Of a DNA stretch of 55,851 nucleotides, positions 43,109-50,793 are shown piece after piece. This DNA is from Actinomycetes bacterium (GTDB taxonomy: Bacteria; Actinomycetota; Actinomycetes; Actinomycetales; Cellulomonadaceae), in the NCBI GenBank assembly GCA_021793115.1, contig JAJYTJ010000002.1:1-55851 (forward strand), given 5' to 3'. The position numbers and the translations under genes are program-made. Each line of letters begins with the position of its first letter. Position 1 is the first letter of the stretch. The notes under the pieces were generated by a model. The model searched no databases and had not been told where the DNA came from. It saw nothing but the letters and a program-made list of their open reading frames with translations.

Positions 43109-44377
43109 ATGACGCGATCGACGGTGGCGTTCTCCCAGGTCTCGGGCCTGGAGATCCTGGACTCCCGCGGCAACCCGACGGTCCAGGTGACGCTGGTCGC
43201 CGACGACGGCGTGACGTACGTGGCCGGCGTCCCCTCGGGGGCCTCCACCGGCACCCGCGAGGCGGTCGAGCTGCGCGACGGCGACAAGGCGCGCTTCGCC
43301 GGCAAGGGCGTCACGCAGGCGGTCGGCCACGTCAACGGCGAGATCGCCGAGCTGCTCACGGCCCGGTCCTGGTCGTCGCTCGCCGAGGTGGACGACGCCC
43401 TCATCGCCCTGGACGGCACGCCGACGAAGGCGCGCCTCGGCGCCAACGCCATCGTCGGCACGTCCATGGCCGTCGCCCGGGCCTTCGCCGCGACCACGCC
43501 GCTGTGGCAGTCGCTGCAGCCGGCCGGGGTCTCGCCCCGCCTGCCCGTGCCGCACTTCAACGTGCTCAACGGCGGCGTGCACGCGCCCAACGACCTGGAC
43601 TTCCAGGAGTTCATGGTGGCGCCGGTGGGCGCGCCGACGTTCCCGGACGCACTGCGCGCGGGTGCGGCCGTGTACGCGCGGCTGCGCGCGCTGCTCCAGG
43701 CGAAGGGCGAGGCCACGGGCCTGGGCGACGAGGGCGGGTTCGCGCCGAACATCGCCCGGCCGGAGGACGTGCTGACGCTCATCGTCCAGGCGATCACCGA
43801 CGCGGGGTACGCCACCGGGCGGGCCGGTGTGGCCATCGCCCTGGACCCCGCCGCGAGCGAGTTCTACCGCGACGGCGCGTACCACGTCGCCGGGGAGACG
43901 CTGAGCAGCGACGACATGATCGCCCGCTACGAGGCCATCGCCACGGACTTCCCGGTGTGGTCGCTCGAGGACGGGCTGGCCGAGGGCGACTGGGACGGCT
44001 GGCAGCGGCTCACCGCGCGGCTCGGCGACCGGCTCCAGCTCGTCGGCGACGACATCTTCGTCACCAACCCGGCGATCATCACCGAGGCCATCGGCCGCAA
44101 GGTCGGCACCTCGGCGCTCATCAAGGTCAACCAGATCGGCTCCATCACCGAGACGCTGCGGGCCCAGGAGATCTGCCGCCAGGCCGGCTACACGCAGATG
44201 ATCTCGCACCGCTCGGGCGAGACCAGCGACACCTTCATCGCGGACCTGGCCGTGGCCACGGGCACCGGCCAGCTCAAGACGGGTGCGCCGGCGCGCGGCG
44301 AGCGCGTCGCCAAGTACAACCGCCTGCTCGAGATCGCGGCGGCCCACCCCGAGCTGCCCTACGGGCTGACCGCCTGA
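43109..44377 (+). CDS. eno: Enolase (divergent paralogue)
   Basis: The 422-residue enzyme converts 2-phosphoglycerate to phosphoenolpyruvate. The catalytic residues align: E208 in GLGDEGGFAPN, K339 in IKVNQIGSITET, and MISHRSGET after it. SGASTGTREAVELRDGD is the mobile loop, with Thr where housekeeping enolases usually have Glu. LPVPHFNVLNGGVHAPNDLD also departs from the usual LPVPMMNILNGGAHADN, so this is probably a second, specialised enolase rather than the housekeeping copy. The start has GGGAAGGAA about 6 bases upstream. A GAPDH pseudogene lies nearby, so a small second glycolytic block may once have existed here. Confidence 0.9.
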   Translation: MTRSTVAFSQVSGLEILDSRGNPTVQVTLVADDGVTYVAGVPSGASTGTREAVELRDGDKARFAGKGVTQAVGHVNGEIAELLTARSWSSLAEVDDALIALDGTPTKARLGANAIVGTSMAVARAFAATTPLWQSLQPAGVSPRLPVPHFNVLNGGVHAPNDLDFQEFMVAPVGAPTFPDALRAGAAVYARLRALLQAKGEATGLGDEGGFAPNIARPEDVLTLIVQAITDAGYATGRAGVAIALDPAASEFYRDGAYHVAGETLSSDDMIARYEAIATDFPVWSLEDGLAEGDWDGWQRLTARLGDRLQLVGDDIFVTNPAIITEAIGRKVGTSALIKVNQIGSITETLRAQEICRQAGYTQMISHRSGETSDTFIADLAVATGTGQLKTGAPARGERVAKYNRLLEIAAAHPELPYGLTA

Positions 44378-44389
44378 CCCCGGCGCCCC

Positions 44390-44441
44390 GTCCCGGTGGG
44401 CCGGTCGCGCGGCTCGCCGGGACGTGGCCCGCCCGGGCGGG
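44390..44441. terminator. Hairpins between convergent enolase and DMT transporter genes
   Basis: GTCCCGG (44390-44396) pairs with CCGGGAC (44417-44423). CCCGCCCGGGCGGG (44428-44441) is a perfect 14-bp palindrome ending 2 bases from the transporter stop. Together they probably terminate both convergent transcripts. Confidence 0.5.
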
Positions 44442-44443
44442 GC

Positions 44444-45499
44444 TCAGTGCGTGTGGCGGTGGTGCGCGTCCGGGTAGTGCGGGTGCGAGTGCGTCATCGG
44501 CTCGTGCACGTGCGGGTGGCTGTGCCACGTGCCGGGCGGCACGGGCTGCGCGTGCTCGTGGCGGTGGTGCTCGTCGTGCGTGTGCCAGTGGGTGTGCTCG
44601 AGCGCCTCGTGCGTGTGCTCGTGCTCGTGACGCTCCGTCAGGTGCAGCCAGACGCCCAGGCCCATGAGCGCGCCGGCGACGACGAGCGGCCACGTCACCG
44701 CCTCCCCGAGCGCGATCGCCACGAGGGCGCCGACGAACGGCGCCACCGCGAAGTAGGCGCCCGTGCGCGCGGTACCGACCGCGCCGAGCGCCCAGATGAA
44801 CAGCACCAGGCTCAGGCCGTAGGCCACGAGGCCCAGCGCCATGGCGCCCGCGACGGTCGCGGCGCCGGGCAGCCGCGCACCGAGGAGCAGCGCGAGCGTG
44901 AGGTTGACCGGGCCCGCCACCGCGCCCTTGACGGCCGCGAGCCACGTGGCGTCGGTGAGCGCCACCTTCCGGGTGAGGTTGTTGTCGAGGCCCCAGCACA
45001 GGCACGCGCCGAGCACCGCGAGCGCCGGCAGGGGTGTGCCCAGCCGCACGCCCGAGGGCACGGACAGCACGGCCGCGCCGGCGACGATGGCGAGCATCCC
45101 GACGACGATGCGCCGGTCGACGTGCTCCCGGAACACCACCCAGGCCAGGAGCGCGGTGAACACGCCCTCCGCGTTGAGCAGCAGCGAGGCGCCGGACGCG
45201 GGCATGCGCGACAGGCCGGCCAGGAGCAGCACCGGCGCGAGGACGCCGCCGACCGCGACGGCGCCGACCAGCGGCGCGAGCTCGCCCCGCCGCAGCACCA
45301 CGCGGGCCGGCCGGCGCACCCAGCGGTACGCCCACAGGCCCAGGCCGGACCCGCAGTAGAGCAGACCCGCCAGCAGCCAGGGGCTGACGTCGCCCAGCAG
45401 CACCTTGGCGAACGGCGTGCTCACGCCGAACAGGACCGCGGACGCCAGCGCCGCCTGCACGCCGGGATGGCGCAGGCCGGACCGGTCGCTCGTCGTCAT
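44444..45499 (-). CDS. DMT/EamA-family transporter with a histidine-rich C-terminal tail
   Basis: The 351-residue protein has ten hydrophobic segments in two EamA repeats (ALASAVLFGVSTPFAKVLLG starts the first; LGACLCWGLDNNLTRKVAL the second). The last 64 residues (after WLHLTERHEH) hold 23 histidines, with patterns such as HEHEHTH and HSHPHVH. EamA proteins move small metabolites; a His tail suggests metal binding, either as a sensor of Ni, Zn or Co or as a store. It lacks the features of cation-diffusion facilitators, so metal transport is not established. The ATG at 45499 overlaps the stop of the DUF1232 gene (ATGA). Confidence 0.88.
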   Translation of the reverse strand: MTTSDRSGLRHPGVQAALASAVLFGVSTPFAKVLLGDVSPWLLAGLLYCGSGLGLWAYRWVRRPARVVLRRGELAPLVGAVAVGGVLAPVLLLAGLSRMPASGASLLLNAEGVFTALLAWVVFREHVDRRIVVGMLAIVAGAAVLSVPSGVRLGTPLPALAVLGACLCWGLDNNLTRKVALTDATWLAAVKGAVAGPVNLTLALLLGARLPGAATVAGAMALGLVAYGLSLVLFIWALGAVGTARTGAYFAVAPFVGALVAIALGEAVTWPLVVAGALMGLGVWLHLTERHEHEHTHEALEHTHWHTHDEHHRHEHAQPVPPGTWHSHPHVHEPMTHSHPHYPDAHHRHTH

Positions 45500-45915
45500 G
45501 CCCGGCCCAGCCCCACGAGCCCGAGCAGCGCGTCGAGACCCTCGGGCGAGCCGGGCCAGTGCCGGTCGAGCGCGCCGCGCCCCGCGTGCCGCACGACGAA
45601 CCGCAGGGCGACGGCCACGACGATCGCGTCGTCGGCGTACCCGACCACGGGGATGACGTCCGGCACGAGGTCGACCGGCGAGACGAGGTAGGCCAGGAGC
45701 GCCCACAGCCACCAGCGCACGGGGCGCGGCAGCGTGGGGTCCGCCGCCAGCCGGCGCACCAGGCGCACGACGTCGGGGACGAGCCGGGCCACCTGGCGCC
45801 AGTCGGCGCGCCGCCCGGCGCGCCCGGCCTGCAGCGCGAGGGCGACGACGAGCGCGGCCCAGGCCAGCGCCAGCGCGCCGGCGATGCCGAGGACGGGATG
45901 CAGCCAGTGCGGCAG
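45496..45915 (-). CDS. DUF1232 (YkvA-like) small membrane protein, probable CTG start
   Basis: The protein has an N-terminal hydrophobic helix (GALALAWAALVVALALQAG) and the DUF1232 core WWLWALLAYLVSPVDLVPDV followed by IPVVGYADDAI. The function is unknown. The frame has no ATG, GTG or TTG in the expected place. The best start is CTG at 45915, with GGAG exactly 6 bases upstream, giving 139 residues; the frame continues upstream as non-family, Arg/Gly-rich sequence. Its stop is coupled to the DMT transporter gene. Confidence 0.7.
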   Translation of the reverse strand: MPHWLHPVLGIAGALALAWAALVVALALQAGRAGRRADWRQVARLVPDVVRLVRRLAADPTLPRPVRWWLWALLAYLVSPVDLVPDVIPVVGYADDAIVVAVALRFVVRHAGRGALDRHWPGSPEGLDALLGLVGLGRA

Positions 45916-46023
45916 CGAGGTCTCCGTTCGTCGTCGTCGGCCCGAGCCGGACGGGCCCTGCGCCGCTGGTGAGTATCCCCGCCCGCGACCGCGCCGGACG
46001 AGCCGGCGCGGCGATCCGGACCC

Positions 46024-46056
46024 TACGATGCGGCGGGTGGGGCGGAGGCTGTGATG
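46024..46056 (+). promoter_or_regulatory. Promoter and leaderless five-codon minicistron of the response-regulator gene
   Basis: TACGAT (46024-46029) is a good -10. Seven bases later GTG (46037) opens a five-codon frame, VGRRL, whose TGA (46052-46054) overlaps the ATG of the response regulator by one base (TGATG). The frame's AGG codon and neighbours also form the GGAGG ribosome-binding site (46044-46048). If leaderless like others here, translation of the minicistron would occupy and couple to the real start. Confidence 0.45.
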
Positions 46057-46803
46057 ACGGTGGAGGCGCCGCGCCGGTTCCGGGCGCTGGTGGTGGACGA
46101 CGAGCCGAGCCTGGTGCGGGCGGTGGTCGGCTACCTGGAGCGCGACGGCTTCGAGGTGACGTCGGCGGCCACGGGCGAGGAGGCGCTGCGGCTGGCGCGC
46201 TCCGCGGCGCCCGACGTCGTGGTGCTCGATGTCGGCCTGCCGGGCATCGACGGCATCGAGGTGTGCCGGGCGCTCCGCACGTTCTCCGACGCCTACGTCG
46301 TGATGCTCACCGCCCGGGCCGACGAGGTGGACACGCTCGTCGGGCTGTCGGTGGGCGCGGACGACTACGTCACCAAGCCCTTCAGCCCGCGCGAGCTCAT
46401 CGCGCGGATCCGCACCATGCTGCGCCGCCCGCGCCTCGCGCTGCCGGCGCCGGAGCCCGCGCCCGTCGTCGTCCCGCCGGTGGCGGCGGAGCCGGCGGCG
46501 GACGCGCGGCGGTTCGGCGCTCTCACGCTCGACCCGGTGTCCCGCGAGGTGGCGGTCGACGGCGAGGAGGTTCACCTGACGAGGACCGAGTTCGACGTAC
46601 TCGACGTGCTGAGCGCCCAGCCGCGGCGGGCGTTCACCCGCCGGCAGCTGGTCGAGGAGGTGTGGGGCTCGTCGTGGGTCGGCGACGAGCACCTGGTCGA
46701 CATCCACGTGGGCAACGTGCGCCGCAAGCTGGGCGACGACCCGGCGGCGCCCCGCTACGTGCTCACCGTGCGCGGGGTCGGTTACCGGATGGGCGCGGGG
46801 TAG
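46054..46803 (+). CDS. OmpR-type response regulator
   Basis: The 249-residue regulator has a receiver domain with D59 as acceptor (DVVVLDVGLPGIDG), the YVTKPFSP switch Lys near 108, an Ala/Pro-rich linker of about 30 residues, and a winged-helix domain (LTRTEFDVLDVLSAQPRRAF, then VDIHVGNVRRKLGDD). The kinase gene lies tail to tail with it, 3 bases away on the other strand, so regulator and kinase are not co-transcribed. GGAGG lies 5 bases before the ATG; the in-frame GTG three bases earlier is too close to it. Confidence 0.93.
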   Translation: MTVEAPRRFRALVVDDEPSLVRAVVGYLERDGFEVTSAATGEEALRLARSAAPDVVVLDVGLPGIDGIEVCRALRTFSDAYVVMLTARADEVDTLVGLSVGADDYVTKPFSPRELIARIRTMLRRPRLALPAPEPAPVVVPPVAAEPAADARRFGALTLDPVSREVAVDGEEVHLTRTEFDVLDVLSAQPRRAFTRRQLVEEVWGSSWVGDEHLVDIHVGNVRRKLGDDPAAPRYVLTVRGVGYRMGAG

Positions 46804-46806
46804 CGG

Positions 46807-48012
46807 TCAGCGGTGGCGGCGTGGCGCGGCGGGCAGGGTGATGGTGAAGGTGGCGCCGTGGCCGGGGCCGTCGGAGTGGGCGTGCAGGGTGCCGTGGTGG
46901 GCGTCGACGATGGCGTGGGCGATGGTCAGGCCGATGCCGGAGCCGCGGCGGCCGGGGCCGGGGTTGGCGTCGGGGTTGGCCGGCGCGGTGCTCGGGGCGC
47001 GGTAGAAGCGTTGCACGAGCAACGGCGCCAGCTCGGGGGAGAAACCCTCGCCGTCGTCGGCGACGACCAGCTGGACCAGGGTCCGGCCGGGGTGCTCCGC
47101 GTCCGGGGTCGGGCCGTGCGACCGGACGACGACGTGGCCACCGGCGGGGGTGTGGCGCAGCGCGTTGTCCAGGAGGTTGAGCAGGGCTTCGACGATGCGG
47201 TCGGCGTCGACGGCGGCCTGGGCCGTGCCTTCCTGGCGGACCTCGAGGTCCACGTCGGCCGCCTGGTAGCGGGGGAGGAGCACCGCGGCGGCGCGTCGTG
47301 CCAGGTCGGCGAGTGCGGTGGGTCGTGGGTCGAGGGCGAGCTGGCGCTCCTCGGCGCGGGAGACCGACTCGATGTCGGCGACCAGGCGGTGCAGCTGGGT
47401 CACCTGGTCGGTCAGGGTCGTCAGGGTCTGGTCGTCGAGGGGGAGCACCCGGTCGCCGATCGCTTCGATGGTGGCCTGGAGCGAGGCGACCGGGGTGCGC
47501 AGCTGGTGCCCGAGGTCGGCCAGCAGCCGCCGGCGCGTGGCCTCCGAGGCTGACAGCCGTGCCCCGAGCCGGTTGACCGAGGCCGCGAGCGCGGTGAACT
47601 CCGGGCCGAGCGACGGGTCCGCCGCGGCCTCGTCGTAGACGCCGTTGGCGAGCCGTTGCGTGGCCAGGGCGAGGTCGGTGACGGGTGTGGCGATGCGCCG
47701 GGCGACGAGCCAGGTGACCAGGCTCGCCGCGACCACCGCGATGAGGGTCCCGGTGCCCAGCGAGACGAGCGTCGCCTGCGTGAACGCGCGCTCGACGTGG
47801 GTGGTCACCTCCGGCGAGAGGTTCGGCGCCCCCGCCTGGCGCAGGTGGTCGGTGAACACCGCGGGCGCCACCAGGAGCGAGACGGCCAGCAGCGTGCCCG
47901 CGCCCGTCACCACGACGAGTGCGACCGCCATGAACAGCCGACCGCCCAGGCCGAGGCCCAGGCGTTGTCGGGTCGCACGTCGCGCCGTGCGGTCGGGTGG
48001 GTCTGCGGTCAT
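46807..48012 (-). CDS. Sensor histidine kinase convergent with its regulator
   Basis: The 401-residue kinase has two membrane segments (about 26-50 and 85-104), a short outer loop of about 35 residues, a HAMP linker, the dimerisation His H169 in LADLGHQLRTPVASL, and an ATPase domain (N box LLNLLDNALRHTPAGG, DDGEGFS, then GSGIGLTIAHAIVDAH). The ATG at 48012 overlaps the stop of the upstream Gly/Met-rich protein gene, so this kinase is translated with two accessory membrane or exported proteins. It probably phosphorylates the regulator encoded tail to tail with it; this pairing is inferred from position. Confidence 0.93.
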   Translation of the reverse strand: MTADPPDRTARRATRQRLGLGLGGRLFMAVALVVVTGAGTLLAVSLLVAPAVFTDHLRQAGAPNLSPEVTTHVERAFTQATLVSLGTGTLIAVVAASLVTWLVARRIATPVTDLALATQRLANGVYDEAAADPSLGPEFTALAASVNRLGARLSASEATRRRLLADLGHQLRTPVASLQATIEAIGDRVLPLDDQTLTTLTDQVTQLHRLVADIESVSRAEERQLALDPRPTALADLARRAAAVLLPRYQAADVDLEVRQEGTAQAAVDADRIVEALLNLLDNALRHTPAGGHVVVRSHGPTPDAEHPGRTLVQLVVADDGEGFSPELAPLLVQRFYRAPSTAPANPDANPGPGRRGSGIGLTIAHAIVDAHHGTLHAHSDGPGHGATFTITLPAAPRRHR

Positions 48013-48791
48013 CCAGCGTCCATGCCGAGGAAGGTGCCGTGCCAGGTGTGGTACCAGGCCGCGCCGGTGGACGCGTTGATCGACATCATCCCGACGATCC
48101 TGCCGTCCCGCAGGGTGTGCAGCGTGTCGTACCCGGGGAAGGCCGTGACCTCACCCGCGGTGAGCCCGGTGTGCTGCGCGTCGAGCCAGGCCTGCGCGTC
48201 CTTGACCGCCTGCGCGGCGCTCATCGTCGCGGGGGCGGCGTCGGTCGGGTGCATGCCGTAGCGGGTGTTCCACATGAGGGCCGGGCCCTGCTCGATCGAG
48301 ACGGCGCCCGTGCCCTGGTCGATGAGCACCTCGGTGGCGCCCTGGCCGTCGGCGGTCATGAGCTCGCTGTAGTAGCCGTTGGAGAACTGCATCACCTCAC
48401 CGGCGTGCAGGCCCGCCGCCAGCTGGTCCGCGAAGGCCTGGGCCCGTGCGCGTGCGGCCGCGAACGTCGTCACCGGCTGGCCGTCGCCGGCCAGGCCGAA
48501 GCCGCCCATCATGCCGGCCGGGGCGTTCCCGCGGCCCATCATGCCGGCGGGGCCGGAGCCGTAGCCGCCACCGTCGCCGGGGTCGGTGCCGCCGCCCGTC
48601 GTGGCCGGCCCGTAGGCCCCGCCCCTCATGCCCGGCCCGCCGACGGTCCTCCCGAAGCCGAAGCCGCCGCCGGCCGTCACGCCGGGCCCGCTCGCGCGCG
48701 CCACGTGCGCCGCCACCACGGTGACGCTCGCGACGAGCAGCAGCGCGGCGGTGACCAGCGCCACCCACCAGCCTCGTCGCGCGGCGGTCAC
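48009..48791 (-). CDS. Exported Gly/Met-rich protein with PepSY-like domain, linked to the kinase
   Basis: The 260-residue protein has a signal anchor (WWVALVTAALLLVASVTVVA) and a 75-residue segment rich in Gly and Met, including GPAGMMGRGNAPAGMMGGFG. Its C-terminal half has two PepSY-like alpha/beta units (SAAQAVKDAQAWLDAQHTGL followed by a GYDTLHTLRDGRIVGMMSIN strand pair). MMG repeats and exported location suggest copper or other soft-metal contact, but this is conjecture. The GTG start overlaps the SHOCT gene stop and the TGA overlaps the kinase ATG, so three genes form a coupled unit. Confidence 0.7.
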   Translation of the reverse strand: MTAARRGWWVALVTAALLLVASVTVVAAHVARASGPGVTAGGGFGFGRTVGGPGMRGGAYGPATTGGGTDPGDGGGYGSGPAGMMGRGNAPAGMMGGFGLAGDGQPVTTFAAARARAQAFADQLAAGLHAGEVMQFSNGYYSELMTADGQGATEVLIDQGTGAVSIEQGPALMWNTRYGMHPTDAAPATMSAAQAVKDAQAWLDAQHTGLTAGEVTAFPGYDTLHTLRDGRIVGMMSINASTGAAWYHTWHGTFLGMDAG

Positions 48792-49042
48792 TTGTCGCCC
48801 CGCGCCCGCCGCAGCGCCTCGCGCTGCGCCTGGTACGTCTCGATGTCCACCTCGCCGCGCGCGAACCGCCGGTCGAGGATCTCCTCCGGGGACTCCGGGT
48901 CGCGGTCCCGGCCGCCCGCGCGGCCGGACGGCAGCAGCCGCACCACCGCGTAGAGGATCACGCCGAGCAGGACGAGCCAGAACAACCCCATCCCGATCCA
49001 GGCGCCCCAGCCCATGCCCGCGCCCCCGTACCAGCCCATCAT
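48788..49042 (-). CDS. SHOCT-domain small membrane protein
   Basis: The 84-residue protein has a Gly/Met/Trp-rich N-terminus (MMGWYGGAGMGWGAWIGMGL), one membrane helix (LFWLVLLGVILYAVVRLL) and a C-terminal SHOCT motif (SPEEILDRRFARGEVDIETY). SHOCT is a short oligomerisation segment often attached to membrane helices. It is first in the unit with the exported protein and the kinase. GGAAGGAG stands 10 bases before the ATG at 49042; a second ATG at 49039 is equally possible. Confidence 0.88.
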   Translation of the reverse strand: MMGWYGGAGMGWGAWIGMGLFWLVLLGVILYAVVRLLPSGRAGGRDRDPESPEEILDRRFARGEVDIETYQAQREALRRARGDK

Positions 49043-49174
49043 CGCCGTGCGCTCCTTCCGGTGGCGGCGGCCGCCCGGCTCACCCGGGCAGGTCCCTCGC
49101 CGGCCACCACCTCAGGCTGCCGGGTGAGTTCCGAGGTTTCCCCGGCCGGATGCCTCAGGTTCGACGAAGAACTC

Positions 49175-49188
49175 CCGGCGATCGCCGG
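49175..49188 (-). terminator. Palindrome directly after the acyl-CoA ligase gene
   Basis: CCGGCGATCGCCGG (49175-49188) is a perfect 14-bp palindrome adjoining the ligase stop codon at 49189. It is a modest terminator candidate for the minus-strand cluster. The gap to the SHOCT gene otherwise shows no gene. Confidence 0.4.
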
Positions 49189-50709
49189 CTACGACGTGGG
49201 GCACCGATCCTGGGCGAGGCGCACCGCGGCGAGCGACCGGACCGCGCAGCGGTCCACCTTCCCGCTCGCGGTGCGCGGGAGCTCGGCCAGGGCGACGACG
49301 GCCTTGGGCAGCTTGTAGCGCGCCAGGCGGGTGCCGGCCACGCGGCGCACCTCCTCCAGCGTCGGGGCGTTCCCCGGGTCGCACTCGAGCACGGCGACGA
49401 CGACGTCGCCCCACGTCGTGTCCGGGACGCCGACGACGAGCAGGTCGCGGACGTCGAGGTCGGCGAGGGCCGCCTCGACGTCCCCCGGGACCACCTTCTC
49501 GCCGCCGGTGTTGATCACCTCGCTGGTGCGGCCGACCACCGCCAGGCCGCCGTCGGCGTCCCGCACCGCGAGGTCGCCGGTGTGCAGCCACCCGTCGACG
49601 ATCGCGGCCGACGTGGCGGCGGAGTCTCGCCAGTAGCCGCGCGTCACCTGCGGCCCCGAGACGGTGATCTCGCCGCGGCGCCCGGGCTCGGTGACCACGT
49701 CGCCCGTGTCGGGGTCGACGAGCCGCAGCCGCAGGTACGGCAGGGGCGTGCCGACCGAGCACTGCGCCGCGCCGGGCCGGGGCCGGCGCAGCAGCGTGCC
49801 CGAGGGGGCGGCCTCGGTCATGCCCCAGGACGGGTAGAGGTGCAGCCCGCGCCGCGCGTAGGCGTCGACCAGCTGCGCCGGCACGCTCGCCCCGCCGACG
49901 ATCGCGGCCCGCACGCCCGAGAGGTCGGCCGCCTCGAAGCCGGGGCAGCGGGCGACCGCCGCGTACATCGCGGGCACCCCGAAGACGCTCGTGACGCCGC
50001 CGTGCGCCAGGTCGTCGAGCGTGCGCCCGGCGTCGAAGGCGCGCCGCACCACCACCGTGCCGCCGCGGCGCAGCGTGCCCAGGGTGAACGCGTTGAGGCC
50101 GCCGATGTGGAACATCGGGGCGACGGTGAGCGTGACGTCGTCGGGCCGCAGGTCGAGGCAGACCTCGAGGTTGCGCGCGCTCCACCACAGGTTGGCGTGG
50201 CTGAGCATGACGGCCTTCGGCCGGCCGGACGAGCCGGACGTGAACATGAGGACGGCCAGGTCGTCGGGGTCCGGCGCGACGACGGGCTCGTCGTCCGCGG
50301 GCCGCTGCGCCGCGGCCGGCCACTCGAGCCAGGCCGACGCGAACCCCGAGAGCCCGGGGCCCACGGGGGCGGTCTCGGGGTGCACCACCACGGCGCGGGG
50401 CTCGACGAGCGCGAGCGCGGCGGCCAGCTCGGGCCCGGTGGCGCGGAAGTTGAGGGGGACGAACACGGCGCCGGCGAGGTGGGTGGCCAGGAGCGTCACC
50501 AGGAGGCCGGGGTCGTTGCGCCCGGACCAGCAGACCCGGTCGCCGGGCCGGGTCCCGTGCTCGCGCAGCGTCGTCGCGAGCGCGGTGGCCAGGTGCCACA
50601 CCGTGCCGGCATCGAGCACCGCGTCGGCGTCGTCGCGCACCGCGCTGTCGCCGGGGTGCAGCAGGGCGCGGCGCGCGAACGCCGTGGCCGGGGACATGTC
50701 GGGGCTCAT
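49189..50709 (-). CDS. Acyl-CoA ligase (class I adenylate-forming enzyme)
   Basis: The 506-residue enzyme (from the ATG at 50709) activates a carboxylic acid with ATP and CoA. Motifs: phosphate loop LMFTSGSSGRPKAVMLSH, SWGMTEAAPSG, GWLHTGDLAV, GRTSEVINTGGEKV and the catalytic Lys in PRTASGKVDR. The acid is unknown; the binding pocket cannot be read reliably. It lies in a cluster with a CoA-transferase, a CaiA-like dehydrogenase and FixAB, so it probably charges the same acid. The 5' end is uncertain: the ATGs stand in a tandem 9-base repeat (GGGGATCAT units around 50701-50730) with no Shine-Dalgarno, and a GTG at 50736 is possible. Confidence 0.88.
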   Translation of the reverse strand: MSPDMSPATAFARRALLHPGDSAVRDDADAVLDAGTVWHLATALATTLREHGTRPGDRVCWSGRNDPGLLVTLLATHLAGAVFVPLNFRATGPELAAALALVEPRAVVVHPETAPVGPGLSGFASAWLEWPAAAQRPADDEPVVAPDPDDLAVLMFTSGSSGRPKAVMLSHANLWWSARNLEVCLDLRPDDVTLTVAPMFHIGGLNAFTLGTLRRGGTVVVRRAFDAGRTLDDLAHGGVTSVFGVPAMYAAVARCPGFEAADLSGVRAAIVGGASVPAQLVDAYARRGLHLYPSWGMTEAAPSGTLLRRPRPGAAQCSVGTPLPYLRLRLVDPDTGDVVTEPGRRGEITVSGPQVTRGYWRDSAATSAAIVDGWLHTGDLAVRDADGGLAVVGRTSEVINTGGEKVVPGDVEAALADLDVRDLLVVGVPDTTWGDVVVAVLECDPGNAPTLEEVRRVAGTRLARYKLPKAVVALAELPRTASGKVDRCAVRSLAAVRLAQDRCPTS

Positions 50710-50793
50710 GGGGATCATGGGGATCACGGGGACCACGGGCGAGGCCGCTGGTGGGGTGCCCGGACGGGCCGGGGCGCCCCACCAGCGGTGTGC

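Noticed and set aside
44444..45499. Cation-diffusion-facilitator metal exporter
   Set aside because: The His-rich tail suggested it, but the membrane part has ten helices in two EamA repeats and lacks the paired Asp/His metal site of that family.
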